Assembly: GCF_045032955.1 (NCBI RefSeq)
Contig: NZ_JBJFZU010000011.1
Location: forward strand, 124,001 to 188,000
DNA from: Ornithinicoccus sp045032955
Lineage (GTDB): Bacteria > Actinomycetota > Actinomycetes > Actinomycetales > Dermatophilaceae
DNA length: 64,000 bases
Reading direction: 5' to 3'
Made by a program: the position numbers and the translations under genes. A model generated the notes under the pieces. That model was not told the origin of the DNA, made no database searches, and saw only the letters and a program-made list of their open reading frames with translations. How positions within the stretch are numbered: the first letter of the stretch is position 1; each line of letters starts with the position of its first letter. Shown piece by piece: positions 29,304 to 37,590 of this stretch.

Positions 29304-30031
29304 TCGACGCACTCACCCCCCGACCCATCCGCTTCACCGCGGACCTCCCTGCCTGGCATCGACTGCTGCAGACGCTCGGCGCCCACCTGATCCTCGAGCG
29401 GCCCGGCTGGCTTGTGTATGCCGTCGGCTCCGGGCGCGTGGCGCTGCACGCCGCGAGCCCGGAGCAGCCACCCGGGACGACGCTGGCCTTCGAGACGAGC
29501 ACGTCGATCCCCGACGCGGTCGAGGAGGCGGCCGCCGTCGGGGTCCCCGTCCGGCTCTGGCACCCCGACCACGGCGAGGCCGGACTGGTGACCGCGTCGG
29601 ACGGCACCGAGCTCACGCTGGACTCCCCCACCCCGGTCGAGCGCGAAGGTGGCTCACCCGACCCGCGTCTCGCCGTGCTGCCGATCTGGTACGGCCCGGA
29701 CACCTCGATGATCCGTGCGGTGCTCGAGGGCCTGGGCACCCGGCCACGGCTGGTCGGCCGGGACGCAGTGTGGGTCGACCACGTCTGCGAGGGTGGCGGG
29801 CTGGTCGCCGCGCACCGCGACGAGACCCCCGGCGTGGAGCTGGCCTTCGAGTGGGACGGCGACGTCGAGGTGGCGCTGACGCTGCTGCAGAACGCCGGCA
29901 TCGAGGCCGTCCTCATCGACGAGACCTACAGCCGGACCGTCCAGATCACCGATCCTGACGGCATCAAGGAGATCTGGGTCAACGAGCGTCAGACGGACCA
30001 CTACGGCTACACCCAGGTCTCCGCCACCTGA
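29300..30031 (+). CDS. Two-domain VOC (glyoxalase/bleomycin-resistance fold) protein
   Basis: A 243-residue protein with two tandem VOC-like halves: residues about 1-115 (PIRFTADLPAWHRLLQTLGAHL start) and about 120-243 (SMIRAVLEGLGTRPRL, ending VQITDPDGIKEIWVN). The second half has the DPDG turn and a terminal Glu typical of metal-site VOC proteins; the first has degenerate metal ligands. It is translationally coupled to the RHH regulator. Possible roles are binding or modification of a small toxic molecule. Substrate unknown. Confidence 0.75.
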   Translation: MIDALTPRPIRFTADLPAWHRLLQTLGAHLILERPGWLVYAVGSGRVALHAASPEQPPGTTLAFETSTSIPDAVEEAAAVGVPVRLWHPDHGEAGLVTASDGTELTLDSPTPVEREGGSPDPRLAVLPIWYGPDTSMIRAVLEGLGTRPRLVGRDAVWVDHVCEGGGLVAAHRDETPGVELAFEWDGDVEVALTLLQNAGIEAVLIDETYSRTVQITDPDGIKEIWVNERQTDHYGYTQVSAT

Positions 30032-30101
30032 GAGACCCAGCCCCCTGTCTTCGACCGCTCCAGGGCAACCACAAGCGACGCCCGGTCGGGGAGGGGGCCG
30101 G

Positions 30102-31175
30102 TCAGGGGAGGGCCTGGGCCAGGTCGGCCCAGAGGTCCTCCACGTCCTCCACACCGGCCGAGAGCCGGAGCAGGTTCACCGGCACCGTGGCGACCTCCAG
30201 CGGGTGCCGGCGCCGCCGCTCGATCTGGCTCTCCACCCCGCCGAGGCTGGTCGAGTGCGTCCACAGGCGGACCGCCGCGCACACCGCCTCGGCGCCCGCC
30301 TCTCCCCCGGCCACCTCGACCGACAGCATCCCGCCGAAGCCCGGGTAGCGGACCCGCTCCACGGCCGGGTGCCCGTCCAGCCGCGCGACGAGCTCACGCG
30401 CGGTCGCCTGGGCCCGCTCCAGGCGCAGGTGCAGGGTCCGGATCCCGCGGAGCACGAGCCACGCCTCCATCGGTCCCGGGATCGCCCCGTGCAGGTTCCG
30501 GTGGGTATGCAGCCGCTCCAGCAGGTCCGCCCGCTCCGGCGCGACGACGGTCGCGCCGAGCAGGGTGTCGGAGTGGCCGGACAGGTACTTGGTCGCCGAG
30601 TGCACGACCAGGTCGGCGCCCCAGGCCAACGGCTGCTGGGCGAGCGGGGTGGCGAAGGTGTTGTCGCAGACGACGACGGGGCGGGCGTCGGCATACCGCT
30701 CGCGCAGCCCCCGGACCACCGCCTCGACGTCGGTGACCTCCATCATCGGGTTGGTCGGCGACTCCAGCAGCAGCACGTCGGCACCCTCGGCCGCGGTCAC
30801 GATGGCGTCGGTGTCCTCGGCGTCGACCCGCCTCGCCGTCAGCGCACCGGCGCGCTCCATCTCGTCGAGCAGACCGGTGGTGCCGTTGTAGACGTGCCGC
30901 GGCGCCACCACCACCCCACCGACCGGCACCAGCGAGACGGCGGCCGTCACCGCTGCCATCCCGGAGGCGAAGGTCAGCGCGGAGCCGCCCTCGAGCGAGC
31001 CGAGCACCTCCTCGAGGGCCTCCCAGGTGGGGTTCGAGGTGCGCGCGTAGGACACCTCACCCCCGGCGACGTAGGTCGAGGTGAAGGCGACGCCGTGGTT
31101 GACCGGGGCGCCGGGCTCACGCGGTGGCCGACCGAGGGCGACCGCCCGGGTGGCGGGTGCGAGCTGCTCGTGCAC
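30102..31175 (-). CDS. Cystathionine gamma-synthase family PLP enzyme
   Basis: A 357-residue Cys/Met-metabolism PLP enzyme. Markers are YARTSNPTWEALEEVLGSLE, SGMAAVTAA, ESPTNPMMEVTDVEAV, the PLP lysine in SATKYLSGH, and the C-terminal SLGGVESQIE. It could be cystathionine gamma-synthase or a related lyase; the length is a little short for the family (about 380-400). GTG 31175 has AGGAGGT five bases upstream and lies one base after the stop of the CGNR gene, so the two are coupled. Confidence 0.88.
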   Translation of the reverse strand: MHEQLAPATRAVALGRPPREPGAPVNHGVAFTSTYVAGGEVSYARTSNPTWEALEEVLGSLEGGSALTFASGMAAVTAAVSLVPVGGVVVAPRHVYNGTTGLLDEMERAGALTARRVDAEDTDAIVTAAEGADVLLLESPTNPMMEVTDVEAVVRGLRERYADARPVVVCDNTFATPLAQQPLAWGADLVVHSATKYLSGHSDTLLGATVVAPERADLLERLHTHRNLHGAIPGPMEAWLVLRGIRTLHLRLERAQATARELVARLDGHPAVERVRYPGFGGMLSVEVAGGEAGAEAVCAAVRLWTHSTSLGGVESQIERRRRHPLEVATVPVNLLRLSAGVEDVEDLWADLAQALP

Positions 31176-31176
31176 G

Positions 31177-31782
31177 TCAGACCTCCTGCTGGGACTGACG
31201 CCCACGATAGGCCGCAGCGGCGACCCGGTTGCCGCAGGTGGTGCTGCAGAAGCGCTTGGACCGGTTGCGGGACAGGTCGACGAAGACCCCGTCGCAGTCG
31301 TCGGCACCGCACCGCCGCAACCGGCCGAGCTCGCCGGCGCGGACCACGTCGACCACCGCCATCGCCGCCTCCACCGCCATCCGGGTGGCGAACGGCGCGT
31401 CGTCGTCGGTGGCGTGCAGGTGCCACCCCCACTCGTCGTCGTGGTTGACCAGGCGCGGCATCGCCCGGGCCTCCGCGAGCAGGGTGTTCACCAGGTCGAC
31501 GACGCCCTGCTCGTCCAGGTCCCAGAGCTGGGCCAGCCGCGGCCGCAGCGCGCGCACCCGCTCCACCTCGGCCCGGTCCCGCAGCCGTCGGCCGGACCAG
31601 CGCCACTCTCGTTCGAAGGCGTCCAGGTCGGCGACGTGCACCAGCGTGTCCACCCCCTCGGCCCGCGCCCGGGCAGCGGCCTCGGCGGGCAGGTGGTTGC
31701 TCCCGTCCCCGGCACCGGAGCGGCTGTTGACCACCGCGGCGGTGCCCTGCAGCGCCACCTCGGTGTCATGGGTGAAAAGCAT
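31177..31782 (-). CDS. CGNR zinc-finger (ABATE domain) putative regulator
   Basis: A 201-residue protein with an N-terminal ABATE domain (about 1-140) and a C-terminal zinc finger, CGADDC then FCSTTCGNR near residues 158-185. The CGNR family is a putative stress-related DNA-binding group. It is first in an operon with the gamma-synthase and divergent from an EamA exporter; a perfect inverted repeat between them is a strong operator candidate. It probably senses a substrate of the exporter. Confidence 0.88.
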   Translation of the reverse strand: MLFTHDTEVALQGTAAVVNSRSGAGDGSNHLPAEAAARARAEGVDTLVHVADLDAFEREWRWSGRRLRDRAEVERVRALRPRLAQLWDLDEQGVVDLVNTLLAEARAMPRLVNHDDEWGWHLHATDDDAPFATRMAVEAAMAVVDVVRAGELGRLRRCGADDCDGVFVDLSRNRSKRFCSTTCGNRVAAAAYRGRQSQQEV

Positions 31783-31812
31783 GTTGACTCCTGACGGATC
31801 GGAGGTCTATCG

Positions 31813-31841
31813 TCATGGGTGTCATCTCGTGACACCCATGA
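31813..31841. promoter_or_regulatory. Perfect inverted repeat between CGNR and EamA genes
   Basis: TCATGGGTGTCA-TCTCG-TGACACCCATGA: two 12-base arms with no mismatch and a five-base centre. It lies midway in an 83-base divergent intergenic region and can control both promoters. The likely binder is the adjacent CGNR protein. Confidence 0.85.
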
Positions 31842-31865
31842 TGCCACCCTGAAGGAGGTCCTGCC

Positions 31866-32882
31866 GTGACCCTGCGTGCCCTGATCGTCGGCCTCGCCGT
31901 CGCCCTCGCCTCCGCCGCGATGTTCGGCACCTCCGGCGCGGTGGGCAAGAGCCTGCTGCTGACCGGCTGGTCCTCCGGCGCGGCGGTGGCCCTGCGGATC
32001 GGGCTGGGGGCCGCGATCCTGGCTGTCCCGGGTGCGCTGGCGATGCGCGGGCACTGGCACCTGCTGCGCCGCCCGGTCACCTGGATCCACACCGGTCTCT
32101 TCGGCCTGGTCGCGGTCGCCGGCTGCCAGCTCTTCTACTTCCTGGCGGTCGAGCGGCTCTCGGTCGGCGTCGCCCTGATGCTGGAGTACCTCGGTCCGAT
32201 CCTCGTCGTCGGGTGGCTCTGGGCCCGGCACGGTCAGCGCCCCCGGCCGCTGACCGTCGCCGGCATCACGCTCGCCCTGCTGGGTCTGCTGCTGGTGCTC
32301 GACGTGCTGGGCGAGGTGCAGCTCAGCGCCGTCGGGGTGATGTGGGGGCTGCTCGCCGCGGTCGGCCTCGCGGTCTTCTTCGTGGTCGGCTCCGACGACA
32401 CCAGCGGCCTGCCACCCTTCGCCTTCGCCGCCCTGGGTATGACGTTCGGCACCGTCGCGCTCGCCCTCGCCGGGCTCGTCGGCCTGGTGCCGATGCAAGC
32501 CTCCACGCAGGACGTGGTGCTGGCCGGGACCACCGCCCCGTGGTGGGTGCCCGTGCTCTGGCTCGGCCTGGTCGCCGCGGCACTGGCCTACGTGAGCGGC
32601 GTGGTCGCGGCCCGTGCCCTGGGTGCCAAGGTGGCTTCCTTCGTCGGGCTGGCCGAGGTGATGTTCGCCGTGCTCTTCGCCTGGTTGCTGCTGGGCGAGC
32701 TGCCGGCGGCGATCCAGCTGCTCGGCGGGGTGCTCATCGTCGCCGGGGTCGCGGCCGTGAAGGCGGACGAGCCCGGCGGACGGGACACGCACGACGGGGA
32801 CGACACGCAGGACGCACGACCCGGCGAGGTCGCCGCCCCCGGCATCCCGCCGGCGGCCATGCAGCTGGAGCCGCTGCCCTGA
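31866..32882 (+). CDS. EamA/DMT family exporter
   Basis: A 338-residue protein with ten membrane helices in two EamA repeats: SAAMFGTSGAVGKSLLLTGW starts the first, and the second ends with GELPAAIQLLGGVLIVAGV. It resembles RhtA-like amino acid or metabolite exporters. A disordered polar tail of about 45 residues follows the last helix. GTG 31866 has GGAGG nine bases upstream. Divergent from the CGNR regulator, with an operator between. Confidence 0.9.
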   Translation: MTLRALIVGLAVALASAAMFGTSGAVGKSLLLTGWSSGAAVALRIGLGAAILAVPGALAMRGHWHLLRRPVTWIHTGLFGLVAVAGCQLFYFLAVERLSVGVALMLEYLGPILVVGWLWARHGQRPRPLTVAGITLALLGLLLVLDVLGEVQLSAVGVMWGLLAAVGLAVFFVVGSDDTSGLPPFAFAALGMTFGTVALALAGLVGLVPMQASTQDVVLAGTTAPWWVPVLWLGLVAAALAYVSGVVAARALGAKVASFVGLAEVMFAVLFAWLLLGELPAAIQLLGGVLIVAGVAAVKADEPGGRDTHDGDDTQDARPGEVAAPGIPPAAMQLEPLP

Positions 32883-32899
32883 CCCCACCCACGGGCATA

Positions 32900-32941
32900 C
32901 GCAAAGTGCTTGCCAACACCAACCACTTTGCGATACAAAGT
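32900..32941 (+). promoter_or_regulatory. Operator/promoter of the winged-helix/ABC operon
   Basis: Two overlapping inverted repeats share a half-site: CGCAAAGTG (32900-32908) with CACTTTGCG (32924-32932), and ACTTTG-CGATA-CAAAGT (32925-32941). A -35 TTGCCA (32910-32915) and a -10 TACAAA (32934-32939) lie within, and the GTG start is six bases beyond. The likely binder is the winged-helix protein encoded second in the operon. Confidence 0.7.
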
Positions 32942-32945
32942 AGAT

Positions 32946-33620
32946 GTGACACAGCGACCCACCGACGACACCGACCCCACTGACGACCTCGACCCCACCG
33001 AGCAGCTGCGCCTGGTCGCGCACCAGGAGGCCCGGACCCGTCGGGCGCTGACCGTGGACGGCCGCTTCCTGTTCGGCGCCTGGGGCGTCGCCTGGTTCGT
33101 CGGCTTCGCCGTGATGTGGCTCGCCACCCCGCTCCGCGAGGGCGGACCGTGGGTGGCGATCCCCGGCATCGTCGTCGGGCTGCTGTTCTTCCTGCTGCTG
33201 GTGGCGGCGGGGATCGTCACCGCCGTGCACTCCGTCCGCGCGGGGCGGGGCCTGGCCGGACCGTCCAACCGCGTCGGGGCGATGTACGGGTGGGGCTGGT
33301 TCCTCGGCTTCGCGATGCTGCCCTGCATCGTGCTGTCCGCCGAGCGGCTGGGCGCCTCCACCGAGGCCCTGGCGCTGCTCTGGCCTGCCCTGTCCGGTCT
33401 CATCGTCGGCCTGCTGTACGTCGGGGGCGCCGCGGCCTTCGACGACCCGCTCCAGTTCGCCATCGGCGCCTGGCTCATCGTCACCACCGGGGCGGGCTGC
33501 CTGCTCGGGCTGCCCGGGCTGTACCTGGTGATGTGCCTGGCGGGCGGCGGGGGGTTCCTGGCCGCCGCGGCCTGGTTCGCGCTGCACCCGCCGCACCGCC
33601 CCTCCCCGGGACCGGTATGA
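32946..33620 (+). CDS. Multi-pass membrane protein, first gene of ABC exporter operon
   Basis: A 224-residue protein with a charged 35-residue N-terminal tail and about six membrane helices (FGAWGVAWFVGFAVMWL is the first). I do not recognise a characterised family; it looks like the unnamed membrane proteins often found beside HTH_34-type regulators and ABC exporters. GTG 32946 appears leaderless. Its stop overlaps the next start (ATGA). Confidence 0.75.
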   Translation: MTQRPTDDTDPTDDLDPTEQLRLVAHQEARTRRALTVDGRFLFGAWGVAWFVGFAVMWLATPLREGGPWVAIPGIVVGLLFFLLLVAAGIVTAVHSVRAGRGLAGPSNRVGAMYGWGWFLGFAMLPCIVLSAERLGASTEALALLWPALSGLIVGLLYVGGAAAFDDPLQFAIGAWLIVTTGAGCLLGLPGLYLVMCLAGGGGFLAAAAWFALHPPHRPSPGPV

Positions 33621-33979
33621 GCACCGGCCCCACGGATGGGCCCGTCGAGCTGGACCCGGTGATCCACGCCCAGGCGCGGCTCCGGCTGACCACCACCCTC
33701 GCGACGCTCCCGCCCGGAGACCGGATGGCCTTCCCGCGGGTGCAGCAGCTGCTGGACATGACCGCAGGCAACCTGGCCACGCACCTGCGCAAGCTCGAGG
33801 AGGCCGGCTACGTCGAGGTCACGAAGACCCACAAGGGCCGCTCCCCGGTGACCTACCTGGCCCTGACCCACAGCGGACGGCACGCCTACGAGGAGTACCT
33901 GTCCGCCCTGCGGTCGCTGCTGGATCCGCACCCCACGACGCACACCCCCACCCCGCCTTCCGAGGGAGACCGACCATGA
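33617..33979 (+). CDS. Winged-helix transcriptional regulator (MarR/ArsR-like)
   Basis: A 120-residue single winged-helix domain: RMAFPRVQQLLDMTAGNLATHLRKLEEAGYVEV is the recognition helix region, and THKGRSPVTYLALTHSGRHAYEEY is the wing and C-terminal helix. This type (HTH_34) represses its own ABC operon. It overlaps both neighbours by four bases. Confidence 0.88.
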   Translation: MSTGPTDGPVELDPVIHAQARLRLTTTLATLPPGDRMAFPRVQQLLDMTAGNLATHLRKLEEAGYVEVTKTHKGRSPVTYLALTHSGRHAYEEYLSALRSLLDPHPTTHTPTPPSEGDRP

Positions 33980-34878
33980 ACGACACACTCGCGCGCTGGA
34001 GCGGGGTGACGCGCCGCTACGGGGACGTGCTCGCCCTGGACGACGTCAGCCTCGACGTCCCCGCCGGCCAGCTGATGGGTCTGCTGGGGCCCAACGGTGC
34101 CGGCAAGTCCACGCTCATCAACCTGCTGCTGGGGCTGCGTCGCCCCGACACCGGCAGCGTCGAACTGTTCGGCGGCGACCCCCGGGTCCCGGCGAACCGG
34201 GCGCTGCTCGGCTGCACGCCCCAGGAGACGGCGCTGCCGCCGACCCTCACCGTGCGCGAGGTCGTGGACTTCGTGGCTGGACACCACCCGGACCCGGTGC
34301 CCACGGCCGTGCTGCTCGACGAGCTCGGGCTGACCGGGCAGGCCGCCCGGCAGACCGGCGGCCTCTCCGGCGGGCAGCGCCGTCGCCTCTCCGTCGCGCT
34401 GGCGCTGGTCGGACGACCGCGCCTGCTGGTCCTGGACGAGCCCACCACCGGCCTGGACATCGACGCCCGCCACCTGCTGTGGGGCAAGGTCCGCGACTTC
34501 CACCAGGAAGGGGGGACGGTGGTGGTGACCAGCCACTACCTGGAGGAGATCGAGGCCCTGGCCGAGCGGGTCGTGGTGGTCGCCGACGGGCGGGTCCTGG
34601 TCGACGACACCCTGGACGCCGTGCGGTCGCGGGTGCAGCAGCGGCGGGTCAGCCTGCGGGCGGGCGCCCTGCCCGCGCTGCACCACGTGGTCCGTGCCCA
34701 GGAGGAACGGGGCCACTGGTCCCTCTACACCGAGGACTCCGACGCCCTGGTCCGCGAGCTGGTGCGCGCCGACGTCGAGTTCCAGGACCTCGAGGTCTCC
34801 TCCGCCTCGCTGGAGGAGGCGTTCCTCGCCCTGACCGCGGACGACCGCGCCACCACCACCGCCAAGGACCCGGCATGA
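33976..34878 (+). CDS. ABC transporter ATP-binding protein
   Basis: A 300-residue ATPase of the ABC-2 (DrrA/CcmA-like) export type. Walker A is GPNGAGKST, signature LSGGQRRRLSVA, Walker B LLVLDEPTTGLD, and the switch His is in VTSHYLEEIE. A C-terminal domain of about 80 residues after the NBD is typical of multidrug or lantibiotic-type exporters. It is coupled to the permease by an ATGA overlap. Confidence 0.95.
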   Translation: MNDTLARWSGVTRRYGDVLALDDVSLDVPAGQLMGLLGPNGAGKSTLINLLLGLRRPDTGSVELFGGDPRVPANRALLGCTPQETALPPTLTVREVVDFVAGHHPDPVPTAVLLDELGLTGQAARQTGGLSGGQRRRLSVALALVGRPRLLVLDEPTTGLDIDARHLLWGKVRDFHQEGGTVVVTSHYLEEIEALAERVVVVADGRVLVDDTLDAVRSRVQQRRVSLRAGALPALHHVVRAQEERGHWSLYTEDSDALVRELVRADVEFQDLEVSSASLEEAFLALTADDRATTTAKDPA

Positions 34879-35618
34879 GACTCGTCGCCCTGCACACCCG
34901 CTACATCGCGCTGGAGACCCTGCGCGTCCCGATCGCCATCGTCGGCACGGTGATGTTCCCGCTGCTGTCGTTCCTGTTCTTCGTGGTGCCCTTCGACGCG
35001 GTCGCGGGGGATCCGGTCGCTGCCACGGCGGCCGCGGCGCAGCTGAGCCTCTTCGCCGTCTTCTCGGTATGCCTGTTCCAGTTCGGCGTCGGCGTCGCCG
35101 ACGACCGGGCCACCCCGTGGGACCCCTACGTCCGCACGCTGCCGGTCGGGGCCGGTCCTCGGATCGCCGCCCGCCTGCTGAACGGGGTCCTCTTCGCCGT
35201 CCTCGGGCTGATCCCGCTGCTGCTGACGGCGGCGCTGTTCACCGAGGCCCGGGTGACTCCCGCCCAGGCGGTCCTCGGGCTCGGCGCGCTGGCCCTGGCC
35301 GGGGTACCGCTGCTGTTCATGGGGGTGGCCGTCGGGTACTCGCTGCCGGTCAAGGCGGCCATCCCGGTGGCGCAGGTGCTGCTGTTCCCGCTCGCCTTCG
35401 GCGGGGGCCTGTTCATCCCGCCGGAGACCTTCCCCGGCTGGCTGGACCTGGTCTCCCAGGGCCTGCCGACCCGCGCAGGACGTGACCTGGTGGTCGCCGC
35501 GACCACGGGCGCCGACCTGTCGTCGAGCGCGCTCCCGGTGCTCCTCGCCTGGGCCGTCATCGCCGCCGGTATCGCGGTGTGGGCCTACCGCCGGGACGAG
35601 GGTCGGCGCTTCCGCTGA
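34875..35618 (+). CDS. ABC-2 type permease
   Basis: A 247-residue membrane subunit with six helices. The central region FIPPETFPGWLDLVSQGLPTRAGRDLV is the ABC-2 signature loop. It is the last gene of the four-gene operon and probably exports a drug or lipid with the adjacent ATPase. The stop lies only four bases from the stop of the convergent carboxypeptidase, with no terminator visible. Confidence 0.92.
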   Translation: MRLVALHTRYIALETLRVPIAIVGTVMFPLLSFLFFVVPFDAVAGDPVAATAAAAQLSLFAVFSVCLFQFGVGVADDRATPWDPYVRTLPVGAGPRIAARLLNGVLFAVLGLIPLLLTAALFTEARVTPAQAVLGLGALALAGVPLLFMGVAVGYSLPVKAAIPVAQVLLFPLAFGGGLFIPPETFPGWLDLVSQGLPTRAGRDLVVAATTGADLSSSALPVLLAWAVIAAGIAVWAYRRDEGRRFR

Positions 35619-35622
35619 GCCC

Positions 35623-37128
35623 TCAGCGGGCGCTGGACCGACGCACGAAGTCGGTGATCCCCTCCGCCTCCTCGATCCGCGAGGACTCCCCGATGTAGGG
35701 CATGTGCCCGGTCTCGAACCACGCGTGCTCGAAGCGGTCCACCGCCTGGTCGGGAAGGTTCAGGTGGGCGACCATGTCCTCGGCCGCGGCGTAGGGGGTG
35801 GCCAGGTCGTAGTAGCCGTACTCGACCCGGACCCGCAGGTGCGGGTTGGCCCGCATGATGCGCTCGAGCTTGTCGGTCACCGACACCGGGCGCCCCTCGA
35901 ACTCCTTGTAGGACCAGTGCTCGATGGCGTCGGAGAAGACGGCGTAGGGCAGGTCCAGCTCGGAGCCGAGCTCGGCCCGCAGGTAGTGGTGGATGGCCGC
36001 CGCGTACGGGCCCAGGATGGCGTCGATGCTCGGGTCGGAGTCCATCCCCTCGGCGATGCCGGAGTGCAGCATCCCGCGGATCCGACCGTCGATCCGGCCG
36101 ACCGTGGCACCCTCCTCGCGCAGCAGCTCGGTGCAGAAGCGCCAGTGCTCCGGCCGCAGGTCGCAGCGGGCGACGTACTCCTCGGACAGGCCGGTGAGCT
36201 GGGCGAGCTGCGCGGCCACCTCGTACTTCTCCTCGTCGGTGAGCCGGTTCCCGCGGGAGAGCGCCCACCGGTACGGGCCGGCGGCGAACTCCTCGGCCTC
36301 GGCGAGCACCTCGCGCAGCGAGCGCCCCTCGTGCTTGCCGTGGTAGTGCGCGATGGCGGCGTAGGTCGGCATCGAGCTCAGGCACGCCTCGTCGAACCGG
36401 ACGAAGCGGAAGTTCTGGGTGCCGAAGTCGAGGACGCTGGAGATGAGCACGAGCCCGTTCAGCTGCATACCGAACTGGGTGAAGAGCCGCTCGGCCACGG
36501 ACACCGCCCGGGTGGTGCCGTAGGACTCCCCGAGCAGGAACTTGGGGCTCATCCACCGGTCCTCGCGGGTGCACCACAGCCGGATCAGCTCGGCGACCTG
36601 CTCGACGTCCTTCTTCCAGCCGTGGAAGTCCTTGGGCTTGCCGCCCGCGACCGCCCGCGACCAACCGGTCGACATCGGGTCGATGAAGACCAGGTCGGAG
36701 GCACGCAGCAGCGTCTCCGGGTTGTCCTTGAGCACGTAGGGCGGCGGGGTCGGCTCGTTGGGCTCGCCGGCGTCGGCGATCCGCGGCCCGAGCACACCCA
36801 GGTGCAGCCACACCGAGCTGGAGCCGGGGCCGCCGTTGAAGACGAAGGTGATCGGCCGGTCGCGGTCCGGAGCCCCGTCCTCGCCGTCCAGCGTGTATGC
36901 CGTGACCGCCAGCTCGCCCCGCGCCGTCCAGCCGGCGAAGACGTCGTCCTTGAGCTCCTCCTCACGGATGACGATGCGCCCGGTGCGCGCCGTGTAGGCC
37001 AGCTCGCCCTCGGTCGTGCTCACCGTGTGCCGCGTCTCCACCAGCACGTCGCTCGGCTCCGTGCGCTGCGAGGTGTCGCCCTCGCCCGCATTGCCGGTGC
37101 TGGTCCCTGCCGAAGCCTCGTCGCTCAT
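35623..37128 (-). CDS. Serine carboxypeptidase, peptidase S10 family
   Basis: A 501-residue alpha/beta hydrolase. The oxyanion region FVFNGGPGSSSVWLHLG, nucleophile GESYG, Asp in YGYYDLATPY and His in ETGHMPY form the S10 triad. There is no signal peptide, so it is probably cytoplasmic, unlike eukaryotic homologues. The ATG at 37128 lies seven bases after TAGGGT, a leaderless start. A disordered acidic N-terminus of about 30 residues precedes the fold. Confidence 0.92.
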   Translation of the reverse strand: MSDEASAGTSTGNAGEGDTSQRTEPSDVLVETRHTVSTTEGELAYTARTGRIVIREEELKDDVFAGWTARGELAVTAYTLDGEDGAPDRDRPITFVFNGGPGSSSVWLHLGVLGPRIADAGEPNEPTPPPYVLKDNPETLLRASDLVFIDPMSTGWSRAVAGGKPKDFHGWKKDVEQVAELIRLWCTREDRWMSPKFLLGESYGTTRAVSVAERLFTQFGMQLNGLVLISSVLDFGTQNFRFVRFDEACLSSMPTYAAIAHYHGKHEGRSLREVLAEAEEFAAGPYRWALSRGNRLTDEEKYEVAAQLAQLTGLSEEYVARCDLRPEHWRFCTELLREEGATVGRIDGRIRGMLHSGIAEGMDSDPSIDAILGPYAAAIHHYLRAELGSELDLPYAVFSDAIEHWSYKEFEGRPVSVTDKLERIMRANPHLRVRVEYGYYDLATPYAAAEDMVAHLNLPDQAVDRFEHAWFETGHMPYIGESSRIEEAEGITDFVRRSSAR

Positions 37129-37213
37129 GCTCGTCACCCTAGACAACGCCGCTGACCGTGATCGGACGGGGTGACTGCCCTGAGCGGGCTCCACCCCACC
37201 CGTCGGGGCACGC

Positions 37214-37336
37214 TCACCCCTGACGGGCCTTCAAGCGCGGGTTCGCCTTGTTGATCACGTAGAGCGTGCCCCGTCGGCGCACGACCTGGCTGCCCGGCGC
37301 CCTCTTCAGCGAGCGCAGGGACTTCCGTACCTTCAT
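37214..37336 (-). CDS. rpmJ2: 50S ribosomal protein L36, zinc-free type
   Basis: A 40-residue L36 starting MKVRKSLRSLKR and ending KANPRLKARQG. It has no cysteine, so it is the C-minus (zinc-independent) paralogue. Its ATG overlaps the L32 stop (ATGA). It belongs to the Zur-controlled zinc-sparing set described around 39001. Confidence 0.93.
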   Translation of the reverse strand: MKVRKSLRSLKRAPGSQVVRRRGTLYVINKANPRLKARQG

Positions 37337-37500
37337 CGGGTCACCGCCAGGCCCCGCTGGGCCGCGCGGACCAGCCGGCGCGGCACCTCGATGGTGCGGC
37401 CGTCGACGGTGACCGGGACCAGGTCGACCGGTACCGCCTTCCACTGCGAGCGCCGGTGACGGGTGTTGGAGCGGGACAGCTTGCGCTTCGGGACGGCCAT
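37333..37500 (-). CDS. rpmF2: 50S ribosomal protein L32, zinc-free type
   Basis: A 55-residue L32 with the family start MAVPKRKLSRSNTRHRRSQW and none of the four zinc-binding Cys of the usual form. AAGGAG precedes the ATG at 37500. It overlaps L36 by four bases and follows the Mrf-like gene after 90 bases, which contain a short tandem repeat. Confidence 0.93.
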   Translation of the reverse strand: MAVPKRKLSRSNTRHRRSQWKAVPVDLVPVTVDGRTIEVPRRLVRAAQRGLAVTR

Positions 37501-37523
37501 CGGAGTTCTCCTTCATCTCGGTG

Positions 37524-37559
37524 TGCTGCGGGTGCTGCGGTTGCTGCGGGTGCTGCTGT
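37524..37559. repeat. Nine-base direct repeats in the mrf-rpmF2 gap
   Basis: Four consecutive nine-base units (TGCTGCGGG, TGCTGCGGT, TGCTGCGGG, TGCTGCTGT) lie just upstream of the L32 ribosome site on the transcript. The frame is open through them on the minus strand, but no start codon supports coding. Confidence 0.7.
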
Positions 37560-37590
37560 TCGTGCGAGGCATGACGGCTCTGGTATGCCG

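Noticed and set aside
29151..30031. Classical type II toxin-antitoxin pair
   Set aside because: The RHH protein fits an antitoxin, but the second gene is a two-domain VOC protein, not a ParE, RelE, MazF or PIN toxin.
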